Assembly (NCBI GenBank): GCA_018711005.1
Contig: DVIT01000062.1
Coordinates: 44,694-108,693, forward strand
DNA from: Candidatus Scybalocola faecigallinarum
GTDB taxonomy: Bacteria > Bacillota > Clostridia > Lachnospirales > Lachnospiraceae
Direction of reading: 5' to 3'
Length of the DNA: 64,000 nt
Shown: positions 17,159 to 25,676 of the stretch, piece by piece
Layout of the letters: every line of letters begins with the position of its first letter
Position numbering within the stretch: position 1 is the stretch's first letter
Position numbers and translations under genes: made by a program
Notes under the pieces: generated by a model
What the model saw: the letters and a program-made list of their open reading frames with translations, nothing else
Database searches by the model: none
Told to the model about the DNA's origin: nothing

Positions 17159-18664
17159 ATGGCAATGAAGGGAAAAATGGAAATATCCCCTGAGCTTGAA
17201 AAGAATATGGCCCTGATCCAGGAGATGTATAAGGACTGCGCCGATGTGGTCAAACGTCAGATGAGGATCGGGGCCAATCATTATCCGGTATATGTTGTAT
17301 ACATGGATACAATGATCAACAGAGAACTGGTAGAATCAGATATTTTTAAAAGTCTGGTGTATTCTCTCGGTTCCATACCCTCCCGGGGGGCAATGGACTA
17401 TATTTTAAATTATGGGATGATCACAGCTGATGCAGTGCGGGAGACAGACCTGGAAAAGGCACTGAAAAATATGATGAGCGGCGATACCCTTATGTTTGTC
17501 CAGGGGGATAACGGCGTTCTTGTGATCAACAGCAAGGGGTATCCTAACCGGGGCGTTCAGACCGCAGAATCAGAGATTACCGTCCACGGCCCTAAAGACA
17601 GCTTTACGGAATCCGTGCGCTTTAACACTGTGCTGGTGCGCCGGCGCATTAAGGATCACCGGCTGAAAACTGTCCAGATTGTTAAGGGGCGCAGGTCTCA
17701 AACCGATATTGCTATTATGTATGTGGAGGATCTGGTTCGTCAGGATGTGCTTACAGAGCTGAAACAGCGGATGGATGATTTTGAAATTGACGGGATCTTT
17801 GACAGCGGAAGTTTGGAGCAGCTTTTGGAAAAAGAGTGGTATTCGCCATTCCCTCAGTTTCAGATAACGGAAAGGCCGGACAAAACCGCTTCGGCGCTTC
17901 TGGAAGGCCGTGTGGCTATTTTGGCAGATAATTCTCCCCAGGCATTGCTGCTCCCGGCAGTGGCAGGATGCTTTTACCAGGCGTCGGATGATTATTATAA
18001 CCGGTGGGGGATCGCCGCATTTACACGGCTGCTCCGCTACATTGCCTCAGTGCTTGCCTTTGTCCTGCCGGGACTTTATATTGCCATTGCCTCTTTCCAT
18101 CCGGAGGTATTTCCCACCAGCCTGGCCCTTTCCTTTGCAGCCTCCCGCCAGGGCGTGCCATTTCCTCTGGCTGTGGAAGTTCTCCTTATGGAACTGGCCT
18201 TTGAGCTGCTGCGAGAAGCGGGAATCCGTTTGCCCGGAGCAATGGGAGGAACACTTGGCATTGTAGGCGGCCTGATCATCGGACAGGCGGCGGTGGACGC
18301 CAATATTGTCAGTCCCATTGTGGTCATTATTGTGGCACTGACGGCCCTGTGCGCCTTTACCATCCCCAATGAGCCATTTGCCTCGGCCTTCCGGCTGATG
18401 AAATTTTATCTGATCTTTTTAAGTATGTTTTTGGGGATTTTCGGATTTGTCCTTGGCGTTCTGACCCTGCTGGTCCACCTGGCCTCCCTGGACAGCTTTG
18501 GCATTCCCTATATGATGCCCTTTACCGCGGCGGAGGTTAATGGAGGAAATGACCGCAAGGACGGCATATTCCGGCGGCCTTTAAGGGCTATGAAGCGCCG
18601 CCCGGTATTTACTCAGCCGAAAGCAAGGCTTCGTATGTTTTTTCATTCATCAAAACGTAAGTGA
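17159..18664 (+). CDS. spore germination receptor subunit A (GerA/GerKA family)
   Basis: Subunit A of a nutrient germinant receptor in the spore inner membrane. 501 residues: a soluble N-terminal region (1-280) with SRGAMDYILNYG-like elements and a C-terminal membrane domain with about five segments, including FVLPGLYIAIASFHPEVFP and the conserved GIVGGLIIGQAAV. AGGAGGG lies five bases before the ATG. The next gene starts nine bases after its stop, so the two form an operon. Upstream, TGAATA and CATACAA resemble sigma-G elements but are only 15 bases apart, so the assignment is uncertain. Confidence 0.92.
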   Translation: MAMKGKMEISPELEKNMALIQEMYKDCADVVKRQMRIGANHYPVYVVYMDTMINRELVESDIFKSLVYSLGSIPSRGAMDYILNYGMITADAVRETDLEKALKNMMSGDTLMFVQGDNGVLVINSKGYPNRGVQTAESEITVHGPKDSFTESVRFNTVLVRRRIKDHRLKTVQIVKGRRSQTDIAIMYVEDLVRQDVLTELKQRMDDFEIDGIFDSGSLEQLLEKEWYSPFPQFQITERPDKTASALLEGRVAILADNSPQALLLPAVAGCFYQASDDYYNRWGIAAFTRLLRYIASVLAFVLPGLYIAIASFHPEVFPTSLALSFAASRQGVPFPLAVEVLLMELAFELLREAGIRLPGAMGGTLGIVGGLIIGQAAVDANIVSPIVVIIVALTALCAFTIPNEPFASAFRLMKFYLIFLSMFLGIFGFVLGVLTLLVHLASLDSFGIPYMMPFTAAEVNGGNDRKDGIFRRPLRAMKRRPVFTQPKARLRMFFHSSKRK

Positions 18665-18673
18665 GGAAATGTC

Positions 18674-20437
18674 ATGTTTTCACAAAATCATATTGTTTCT
18701 GTACGTCAGATGAAACGGCTGCTGGTACTGGATCTGTTTGCCGGAACAAGTCTTGTGCTGCCCATGGTGGTCGGCCGCCTTTGCGGCTCCTCCGGAATAT
18801 TCGCTCTTTTGATCGGCGGCTGTGCCTCCGGAATATTTGCCTTGTTTTTATTAAATACAGTGAAAGGCTGTCCTGACGGTTATCCGGGATATTGTCAGGA
18901 AATCCTCGGACGTTGGCCGGGCCATGTCCTTATGGGGATCTACGCCCTGCGGTATTTTTTGACAGCAGCCATGTTGCTGGCTGTTTTTGCCCAGATTGTT
19001 AATCATACATTCCTGACAGATATACCCAGGGCCATTCTTGGGACAGGCATGCTGCTTCTTTGTATTTACTGTGTATTTAAAGGACTGGAAACCCGTGCCC
19101 GCCTTGGGGAAATGCTTATGTATTTTGTTATTGTCCCCATTGTAATCATTATTCTTCTGGCCATCCCTCAGATTCACGTTGATCGTTTATGGCCAATAGA
19201 ATTTTTAAATGCAGCTCAAACCGGAAAGCATACTCAGGGACCCGGTGGCCTGAGAGGATTTCTGTGGGCCAGCGCTATTACCTTTGCTTTGTTTTCTTTT
19301 GTAGAATGGCTGTTATTTTTAAGGCCGTCGGTGAAAAAAATGGAGAAGGCCTGCCGAGGGGCCCTGTCCGGTATTTTATGGCCGGTGCTTTTAAATATTT
19401 TGATATTGGAGGTTTGTATTGGCATTTTTTCTGTAGAAGGCATGAATAACGAGCAGTGGCCTACGGTGGTGCTTATGCAGATCGTTCGATTTCCCGGGGG
19501 CTTTTTGTCCCGGCAGGACGGACTGATGCTGGCTTTTTGGATGCTGGGAATGTTTATGCTCATTGGCGGAAATATTCATTATGGGATGGAAAGCTTTCGA
19601 AGTCTAAATAAGAAATTATGTAAACCATGGACTGTAGTTTTTCCGGGGATATTTGTTCTGGCCTGCTTTTTTATGATTTATCTTCAGGATGCTGCCCGGA
19701 TATTTATCCAGTACATGCTGTTTGTTTACATGCCGTTAGCGGTCCTGCCGCCTGTGCTTTTGACCCTTGTGAGGTGCTTTAAAAAAGGCCGAGGTACAGC
19801 CAAAAGGAAGCCTGGCAGGGCAAAAATATGCCTGTTTCTGGCCTTTATGCTTGGGGCAGGAACCTTAAGCGGCTGTACGAATCTTGCGGAAATCGAGGAC
19901 CGGAACTTTGTTATGTGTATGGGCGTTGACACCGAGGATGGACAGCTGAAGGTCAGCTTTGGATTTCCGGACCTGAAGGCCCTCACCGGAGACGGGGATA
20001 ATATCCATTATCCGGCAGTGACCCTTTCCGGAGCCGATATGGAGGCAGTGGAGACTTCCTTTAGGGAACGATCCAATAAACGTCTGGATTACGGACAGCT
20101 GCAGATGATTATTTTTGGAAGGGAAATACTGCAGGATCCGGAAATTATGAAAGAGGTTTTGGAATATATCCAGGAACATCAGGAATTTACACGGACCGTG
20201 CTTACAGCCATGGCGGATGGCCGTGCTCAGGATATTGTGGCCCTGGATGAGGCAGTGAATGGTTCTATTGGCGTGTATTTAAAGCAGATGTTTGAAAATA
20301 ACATGCCGGAATACGATCTGACAGTAGGTGATCTGATCATTGGCATGAGCCGGACTGATGAGATCATGGAAATCGCGGTCATCGCCCCGGGTGAGGATGC
20401 GCCAAAGATCACAGGCATGGAAAAAATCCGGACATAA
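18674..20437 (+). CDS. fused germination receptor GerAB permease + GerAC N-terminal domain
   Basis: 587 residues combining two normally separate subunits. Residues 1 to about 365 form an APC-like GerAB permease with about ten membrane segments. A basic linker (KKGRGTAKRKPGRAK) leads into a hydrophobic stretch ending in the lipobox TLSGC, with Cys401, then about 185 residues matching the GerAC N-terminal domain (AEIEDRNFVMCMGVD, RLDYGQLQMIIFG). The C-terminal GerAC domain is missing, and a terminator follows at once. The reading frame is continuous. The internal lipobox suggests either an extra membrane anchor or a precursor processed at Cys401. This completes a two-gene ger operon. Confidence 0.87.
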   Translation: MFSQNHIVSVRQMKRLLVLDLFAGTSLVLPMVVGRLCGSSGIFALLIGGCASGIFALFLLNTVKGCPDGYPGYCQEILGRWPGHVLMGIYALRYFLTAAMLLAVFAQIVNHTFLTDIPRAILGTGMLLLCIYCVFKGLETRARLGEMLMYFVIVPIVIIILLAIPQIHVDRLWPIEFLNAAQTGKHTQGPGGLRGFLWASAITFALFSFVEWLLFLRPSVKKMEKACRGALSGILWPVLLNILILEVCIGIFSVEGMNNEQWPTVVLMQIVRFPGGFLSRQDGLMLAFWMLGMFMLIGGNIHYGMESFRSLNKKLCKPWTVVFPGIFVLACFFMIYLQDAARIFIQYMLFVYMPLAVLPPVLLTLVRCFKKGRGTAKRKPGRAKICLFLAFMLGAGTLSGCTNLAEIEDRNFVMCMGVDTEDGQLKVSFGFPDLKALTGDGDNIHYPAVTLSGADMEAVETSFRERSNKRLDYGQLQMIIFGREILQDPEIMKEVLEYIQEHQEFTRTVLTAMADGRAQDIVALDEAVNGSIGVYLKQMFENNMPEYDLTVGDLIIGMSRTDEIMEIAVIAPGEDAPKITGMEKIRT

Positions 20438-20440
20438 AGA

Positions 20441-20465
20441 AAAAGCTGCCCATCGGGCAGCTTTT
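20441..20465 (+). terminator. intrinsic terminator of the ger operon
   Basis: AAAAGCTGCCC with GGGCAGCTTTT, 3-base loop; symmetric, so probably active in both directions. Confidence 0.85.
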
Positions 20466-20550
20466 CCTTATCTGGTAGAATAAGAGACGAGGGAGGTCTG
20501 GCAGTGCGGCCTGCCAGACAATGTTATGAAAAAATCAAACTGTTTTGCAA

Positions 20551-20577
20551 GTAATCATTATTGATTACTATGATTAC
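20551..20577. other. clustered GATTAC dyad/direct repeats
   Basis: GTAATC (20551-20556), GATTAC (20563-20568) and GATTAC again (20572-20577) form a small dyad plus a direct repeat downstream of the LysR remnant. Function unknown. Confidence 0.3.
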
Positions 20578-20638
20578 ATTATAGTGGGAAATTGTGTCCA
20601 AAATTTGTCCAGGAAATAAAATAAATATAAAACGTTTC

Positions 20639-21232
20639 TTAAGAAATCATTGTTAAAAAATCTTTTAAAACCTGAGACATATGATCCGGACGGTAAGCAC
20701 AGATGATACCGTTGGAATATCCTTTCACAGGGATCCGTACAAGAGAGCCGGTCAGGGGAAGATCAAAAAAGGCATCAGCAATAATAATATCTTTCAGATT
20801 CCAGCGGCTTGCCTTAATGGTATAGGCATTGGCCATGGATGCAGTGATCTTCGGGCGCAGGCCTTCGGAAGCAAAAAGCTCGTATATATCTTTTACATAA
20901 TTGGGATTATGAGCCTCGTCCAGTGCAACCAGGCCATAATCAGACAGATCCGACAGGGTAACAAATTTTTTTACAGAAAGCGGATGGCTTTTGGGCATGT
21001 AGGCATAGACACAATCCTTTGCGGTCCATTTCCAGGCAATAGCTTCCTGATCAAGGCTGTAATGCTCAAAGTGAGGGAGAAAAATAATATCATAGACACC
21101 TGAGGCAAGCTTTTCCCTTAAAATTTCCATGGAATCACTTTCCACCTGGATCTTTACAGATGCATGTTCATTTTTAGTGTGCGCCAATGTTTTGATCCTG
21201 CCGGAGGACGGCTCAAAGATCCCGGTAGTCAT
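20639..21232 (-). pseudogene. LysR-type regulator remnant, DNA-binding domain missing
   Basis: The frame encodes only the effector-binding domain of a LysR regulator: DSMEILREKLASGVYDIIF, then AYMPKSHPL, FVTLSDLSDYGLVAL and a C-terminal YRPDHMSQVLKDFL. The ~90-residue N-terminal helix-turn-helix is absent, and residues before about LAHTKNEHASV do not resemble the family. The upstream side abuts the 5'-less remnant of an oppositely oriented hydrolase gene, as expected if one deletion removed a divergent promoter and both gene starts. It may still be translated but cannot act as a normal LysR regulator. Confidence 0.72.
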
Positions 21233-21455
21233 GACCCATATGGCCAGGGATATTGAAGGCGGCTGCGAGCTGCGGTCACGTTTCTGGATGGGGTATCAGA
21301 TCATTGATAAAAAAGCTCAGAAAATGATCCCGGACGGCGTTGTTTTTCCGGAAAATGTGGTAGCAGAGCTTTTAGGACATAATTTTGCAGAATTTACCAA
21401 TTTAGCAGCGATCCTTCCGCAGGTTTACGCAGAAGAAAACGACCGCTGGGCATAA
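21200..21455 (+). pseudogene. DAPG-hydrolase (PhlG)-like gene remnant, C-terminal ~85 residues
   Basis: The frame VVMTHMARDIEGGCELRSRF, then WMGYQII, ending near residue AEENDRW matches the C-terminal part of the DAPG hydrolase-like family, whose full length is roughly 250-300 residues. The N-terminal two thirds are missing and no ribosome site is present. A good terminator still follows the stop, indicating a formerly transcribed gene. Its 5' edge touches the LysR remnant on the other strand. Family assignment is from recalled motifs and is moderately certain. Confidence 0.55.
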
Positions 21456-21461
21456 AAAACA

Positions 21462-21506
21462 GGATGCCAGGGAACAGCAAAATGCTGAACTCTGGCATCC
21501 TTTTTT
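21462..21506 (+). terminator. intrinsic terminator after the hydrolase remnant
   Basis: GGATGCCAG (21462-21470) with CTGGCATCC (21492-21500), then T6. Confidence 0.85.
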
Positions 21507-21562
21507 CAAGGGGAGGATAAGTACGCAAAAATTTTTTTGGTACTTTTTGAATGAATTGGAGG

Positions 21563-21614
21563 GGGAATCCAATGATTCCCGGAACCGTTTAAAACGGCCT
21601 TGATGTTCCGGGAA
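21563..21614. other. mutually exclusive hairpins in a 300-bp gap
   Basis: GGGAATC (21563-21569) pairs with GATTCCC (21574-21580). The same TTCCC is part of TTCCCGGAAC (21576-21585), which pairs perfectly with GTTCCGGGAA (21605-21614) around an inner CCGTTT/AAACGG stem. The two folds compete. It lies upstream of the next promoter, so it is not that gene's leader unless another promoter exists. Confidence 0.4.
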
Positions 21615-21660
21615 CAGTAATAGTATATCCGGTATGGGAATCCTTATACATAGATTTGTC

Positions 21661-21689
21661 TTGCTACGAAAAGAAATCCGTGTTACAAT
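21661..21689 (+). promoter_or_regulatory. promoter of the GNAT-like gene
   Basis: TTGCTA (21661-21666), 17-bp spacer, TACAAT (21684-21689); AT-rich downstream. Confidence 0.5.
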
Positions 21690-21755
21690 CTATAATTATA
21701 AAAAAAGTATAAACTAATTATAAAAAAAAAGAAAAGCAAGTATACAGGAGAAAAA

Positions 21756-22913
21756 ATGATTGAAATAAGAGAAGTTCAGACAAAACGGGAAATGGGGATT
21801 TTTATAAAATTTCCATATAAATTTTATAAAAAACATCCATACTGGGTACCTTCGCTGCTGATGGATGAAAAAAATACCTTGGACAAAGAAAAAAATGGCG
21901 CTTTTGAGTCAGCTCAGGCGCGTTTCTGGCTGGCATGGAAAGATGGACGCCCCGTAGGACGGGTTGCGGCTATTTTTCTGGAAAAGTATGAGGAAAAATG
22001 GGGACAGCGGCGCCTGCGTTTTGGCTGGCTGGACTTTATTGATAATAAAGAGGTTGCCTTTGGACTCCTGGATGCTGTGTGGCAGTGGGCAAAAGAATTA
22101 GGCGCCGCTGCGGTTCATGGTCCTATGGGTTTTAATGATATGGATAAGGAAGGAATGCTCATTGAAGGCTTTGATCTTCCGGGATCCATGCTGACCATTT
22201 ACAATGAACCCTACTATAATACATATCTTGAAATGTACGGATTTGAAAAAGATGTGGACTGGGTGGAATATTCTTTTAAAACACCTGAGAAAAATCCTGA
22301 GCTTTTTGAAAAAATGGCGAAACGTGTCCAGGAAAAGACCCGGTACCGCTTAAAAACCTTCAAAAACTCCAAAGAACTGGTAGAGTGGGGACCGCGTATT
22401 TTTGAAATTTATAATAAGGCCTACGATCATCTTTACGGAGCGATGCCCCTTAATGAACGTCAGATCAAGAGCGCCATTGAACAATATTTAAAGATTATTG
22501 ACCCGGAATTTGTTTTAGGGATCGTGGATGGAAGCGGTGATCTTGTAGGTTTCGGCGTGGCCATGATTAATCTGGATACAGCGGTTAAAAAGGCCGGAGG
22601 ACGTTTGCTGCCTTTGGGCTTTATTCATATCCTTCGTGCAATGAAAGCGAGAGATACATATCTTACGATGCTTCTCATCGGTCTTGAGCAGGAGGTGCAA
22701 AAAAGCGGCGCTGTGGCGCTGATGCTGAACCAGATCGTAGACACATGCCATAAACGGGGCATTAACAGGATTTATTGTCTGCCTGAACTGGAAGATAATT
22801 TAAGTGTCCAGAAGCTGTGGAAACTCTTTGATACTGAAATCGTGCGGCGCCGCAGGGTATATATCCGGTACATGGATGCTGCCCAGAGGATGGATTATAT
22901 CTATAAGGCGTAA
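21756..22913 (+). CDS. GNAT-like acyltransferase family protein (YghO type)
   Basis: 385-residue cytoplasmic protein of the YghO-like GNAT relatives found across gut bacteria. Seen: an N-terminal FPYKFYKKHPYWVPSL motif, ARFWLAWKDGRPVGRVAAI which resembles a GNAT beta hairpin, GPMGFNDMDKEGMLIEGFD, and a second acetyltransferase-like half including EFVLGIVDGSGDLVGFGVAM. No transmembrane segments. Substrate unknown. It is monocistronic with its own promoter, and the esterase gene follows 115 bases downstream on the same strand. Confidence 0.72.
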   Translation: MIEIREVQTKREMGIFIKFPYKFYKKHPYWVPSLLMDEKNTLDKEKNGAFESAQARFWLAWKDGRPVGRVAAIFLEKYEEKWGQRRLRFGWLDFIDNKEVAFGLLDAVWQWAKELGAAAVHGPMGFNDMDKEGMLIEGFDLPGSMLTIYNEPYYNTYLEMYGFEKDVDWVEYSFKTPEKNPELFEKMAKRVQEKTRYRLKTFKNSKELVEWGPRIFEIYNKAYDHLYGAMPLNERQIKSAIEQYLKIIDPEFVLGIVDGSGDLVGFGVAMINLDTAVKKAGGRLLPLGFIHILRAMKARDTYLTMLLIGLEQEVQKSGAVALMLNQIVDTCHKRGINRIYCLPELEDNLSVQKLWKLFDTEIVRRRRVYIRYMDAAQRMDYIYKA

Positions 22914-23028
22914 TGATCCGGTACCTGCCGCAGGAAAGCTGTTCATTGATAAACCCGGTCAAAGGTCTTGAAACATGGGGGAAAATTCCATACAATAGAG
23001 GAAAACCATACGAAAGGAAGAAATACTG

Positions 23029-24036
23029 ATGGCGTTTACAATGAACAGTACGCTCCATGAGATTATAAATAATGAACGTGTCAATAAAAAGCTCCACTAT
23101 TTGTTTAGTCCGGACTATTATGAAAACATCCGTCCAATACTGCGTAAGATGAAACTGAAACATATGGTAAAGCTTGCAAAGACGCCGTGGGGAAGTCCGT
23201 TCCCTGCAGAAGGGCTTTTGCGCTGCGCAAACCTTCTGATTTCCCGAAGGGAGGCAGGGGAACTGACGTCCATTTCCATATGGAAGGATCTTCCTGAAGA
23301 ACAGGCAAAGTCCGCGGAAGATGTCGTCCTGATTCCGTTTTTGCTGAAAGATAAAAAAGACGCCCCTTGTGTGATCATTTGCCCTGGGGGCGGCTATACC
23401 CGTGTCGCTTCCCATAATGAAGGGATTCCAGTAGCTCAGGAAATGAACCGCCGGGGATACCAGGCATTTTTGCTGAATTACCGGGTTTACCCGAACCTGT
23501 ATCCGGCTCCTGAACAGGATCTTGTCCGGGCCATACGGTTTGTCCGGGCCAACAGTGAAAAGCTGTGTGTGGATAAAAACAATGTGATGATCATGGGATT
23601 TTCTGCCGGAGGACATTTATGTGCCTGTGTTGGCGCTTTATATGACCATATTGAAGATCCCACCCACCGGTATGACCAGATTTCCGCACGGCCGGATAAA
23701 ATTTGTCTGGGCTATCCGGTGATCAGTTTTATGGAAGATTGCCATGAAGGAAGTCTGGACCATCATCTGGGAGAAAACGCAGCTGAAGAAAAGAAAAAGA
23801 CACTGTCTGCGGAAATGCTTACATCTAAAGACTATCCGCCCACCTTTTTGTGGGCATGTCAGGATGACGATACAGTACCGGTTTCCAACACAGAACGTAT
23901 GGCGGCCAGCCTGAAAAATAAAACAGCCCGTCATCTTATGAAGCTTTATCCCACCGGCGGCCATGGTATTGGCCTGGGACAGGAGACCAGCGCTGAAGGC
24001 TGGGTGGATGAAATGGAAAAATTTTTCCGCCAGTAG
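23029..24036 (+). CDS. alpha/beta hydrolase, acetyl-esterase (BD-FAE/AXE-like)
   Basis: 335-residue cytoplasmic esterase. The oxyanion-hole motif is CPGGGYTRVASHNEG, the nucleophile elbow is GFSAGGHL with Ser192, the acid is probably the Asp in DDDTVPVSN and the base the His in TGGHGIGLG. This pattern fits esterases that remove acetyl or similar groups from sugars. About 90 N-terminal residues precede the catalytic fold and are of unknown role. No signal peptide, so substrates are likely imported oligosaccharides. Confidence 0.85.
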   Translation: MAFTMNSTLHEIINNERVNKKLHYLFSPDYYENIRPILRKMKLKHMVKLAKTPWGSPFPAEGLLRCANLLISRREAGELTSISIWKDLPEEQAKSAEDVVLIPFLLKDKKDAPCVIICPGGGYTRVASHNEGIPVAQEMNRRGYQAFLLNYRVYPNLYPAPEQDLVRAIRFVRANSEKLCVDKNNVMIMGFSAGGHLCACVGALYDHIEDPTHRYDQISARPDKICLGYPVISFMEDCHEGSLDHHLGENAAEEKKKTLSAEMLTSKDYPPTFLWACQDDDTVPVSNTERMAASLKNKTARHLMKLYPTGGHGIGLGQETSAEGWVDEMEKFFRQ

Positions 24037-24184
24037 ATGCGGATATAAAAAACGCTGAGTCATTTTCCGGCACACTATAAGAAATTATGAGTTGCCCGAC
24101 AAATGGGCATGAGACACGGATTGCTTAGCACTTCGTGCTCCCGCGTCTCCGCTTCGCTCCGGTCGGCGCTGAACAGGCACCACT

Positions 24185-24214
24185 GGCGCCTAGCGTCCTA
24201 AAAACACCTCAAAT
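24185..24214. repeat. intergenic repeat, family 2 copy B, at the island's left edge
   Basis: 30 bases sharing 25 with 10996-11025, including AAAAACACCTCAAAT exactly. The surrounding 24060-24190 is GC-rich with short hairpins such as AGCACTTCGTGCT. Confidence 0.45.
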
Positions 24215-24226
24215 TATTTATGTAGG

Positions 24227-24269
24227 GGTACGGTGTAACTTAGAAAAATGGGTTACACCGTACCTTTTT
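24227..24269. terminator. strong terminator at the edge of the decayed island
   Basis: Perfect 13-bp stem GGTACGGTGTAAC (24227-24239) / GTTACACCGTACC (24252-24264), then T5 on the plus strand. Confidence 0.75.
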
Positions 24270-24270
24270 G

Positions 24271-24402
24271 TTATGCCACAAAGCGGAAGTCTTGCGAGTT
24301 TTTCCGTATTTCCTTCATCATAGCAAGGATTTTCTCTTTATCATTCGGGTCTTTCATATACCCAAACGGAACAGAAGAAGATACTCGATTGCCTATCCTT
24401 TT
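24271..24402 (-). pseudogene. large serine recombinase remnant
   Basis: On the minus strand an open stretch reads NRVSSSVPFGYMKDPNDKEK, the signature found after the catalytic domain of large serine recombinases of Tn4451/TndX type, where the sequence normally continues into WIVD. Here it runs instead into about 20 unrelated residues and a stop, and a TAG lies just upstream. About 43 codons remain of a gene of more than 500. This implies a former integrative element whose recombinase was lost. Confidence 0.55.
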
Positions 24403-24551
24403 CTAAAAATGAAACTTAATTGATATTCCAATTACTTTTAACGTACAAGTTTGGAATAATGTCTACATATAGTTGTTGCTATTTTCACAACTGTATGGCA
24501 TAATAATTGCGTACATTATTTATTTTTTGCGTGCGGAAAGTTGGTATCTGA

Positions 24552-25028
24552 TTGAGTAAAAAAGAAATTTTAAAAACAGTAATTGAAAATAACGGCGGCA
24601 TTGCAAAAACTTCAGATTTTGCAGCTAACGGGATAAATAAATACGAGGTGGCGGCTTTTTGTAAAGACGGATATAGTGATTTTTCTCCACGTGAATGGTC
24701 GATTGCTGTACCGAGAACAGCGTCCCGTGCCGTAAAGAACATTGAAGAATTTCCGATGAAGGCTTACTATATTCAAAAGGACTTTTTTGATATAGGTAAG
24801 TCCACAAGTAATTTTAACGGTATAATATTGCCTGTGTATGACCGTGAGCGAACAATATGCGATTGCTTTAAGTACCGCACAAAACTTGACAACGAAATTT
24901 TTAATAAGGCTGTCAATGCCTATGCTTCTGACGAAAAAAAGAATCTTGCAAATTTATCTAAATACGCAAAGGAAATGAAACTTTATACAAAGGTTATGAA
25001 TGTAATGGAGGTGCTGCTTAATGGCTGA
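24552..25028 (+). pseudogene. AbiEi-type antitoxin with internal deletion
   Basis: The TTG start encodes SKKEILKTVIENNGGIAKTSD, the N-terminal winged helix of AbiEi antitoxins (type IV toxin-antitoxin, abortive infection). The normal middle segment, about 50 residues containing the rest of the wing and the beginning of the second domain, is missing: KDGYSDF runs directly into SPREWSIAVPR. The C-terminal part (VYDRERTICDCFKYRTKLDN and the helical tail) is present. Frame is kept, giving 158 residues against roughly 200 expected. It overlaps the toxin start by eight bases, as in intact abiE operons. Function is doubtful. Confidence 0.65.
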
Positions 25029-25660
25029 TATAGCTGCGTCCGTGCTGGCACGACTTAAGAATAAAGCTGCTGAAAGTGGAAGAAGTTATCAACTCTGTTT
25101 ACAACTTTTTTGCCAAGAGGAATTTTTGCGGCGTTTGGAAAAGTCCGAGTATGCTGAGAATCTCGTGTTAAAAGGAGGCTTGTTCCTCTATTCTCTTTAT
25201 AGCAGTTCATACCGGCAATGATTTTGTTACCTTTGAGATAAAGGATGTTGCACCGACAATTAATACTTATTCCATTGAAACGACCGTTGCTGAGAAAATT
25301 GATGCAATCCTTAGCCTGATGGAATTTTCCAGCCGGATGAAAGACTATTACGATATTTATTATCTTGCTAATAAATTTGATTTTGACGGTGCAACGTTGA
25401 CAGAAGCGCTGAAAAAGACATTTGAAAACCGTGGACATAGCTTTACGATTGAACAGTTTGAACAGGTTATGAGCTTTGATAATGACAAAGCAATGCAGAA
25501 GAAATGGAAAGCGTTTGTTCGTAAAATTGACACCAAAACCGATGATTACAGTACCGTGCTGAAAACAATAAAAGCTTTCCTGACAAAACCATTTACAGCG
25601 GCGGTCAGAGGTAAAAAATTTACTGAAAAATGGTTTGCCACTAATGGCGAGTGGATATAA
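25021..25660 (+). pseudogene. AbiEii-type toxin, disrupted
   Basis: The first frame (MADIAASVLARLKNKAAESG, later ENLVLKGGLFLYSLY) is the start of an AbiEii nucleotidyltransferase toxin. It ends at a stop near 25221. Immediately after, in another frame, the C-terminal part resumes: VAPTINTYSIETTVAEKIDA and SRMKDYYDIYYLA, to 25660. The central part, including the nucleotidyltransferase G-S-x-D catalytic motif, is absent, so a deletion with frameshift has inactivated the enzyme. Codon use is AT-richer than in the flanking genes. Confidence 0.72.
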
Positions 25661-25676
25661 GGAAGGGAGAAAGAAG

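Noticed and set aside
24135..24323. Small plus-strand frame in the GC-rich edge of the island
   Set aside because: Crosses a strong terminator and has no homology or ribosome site.
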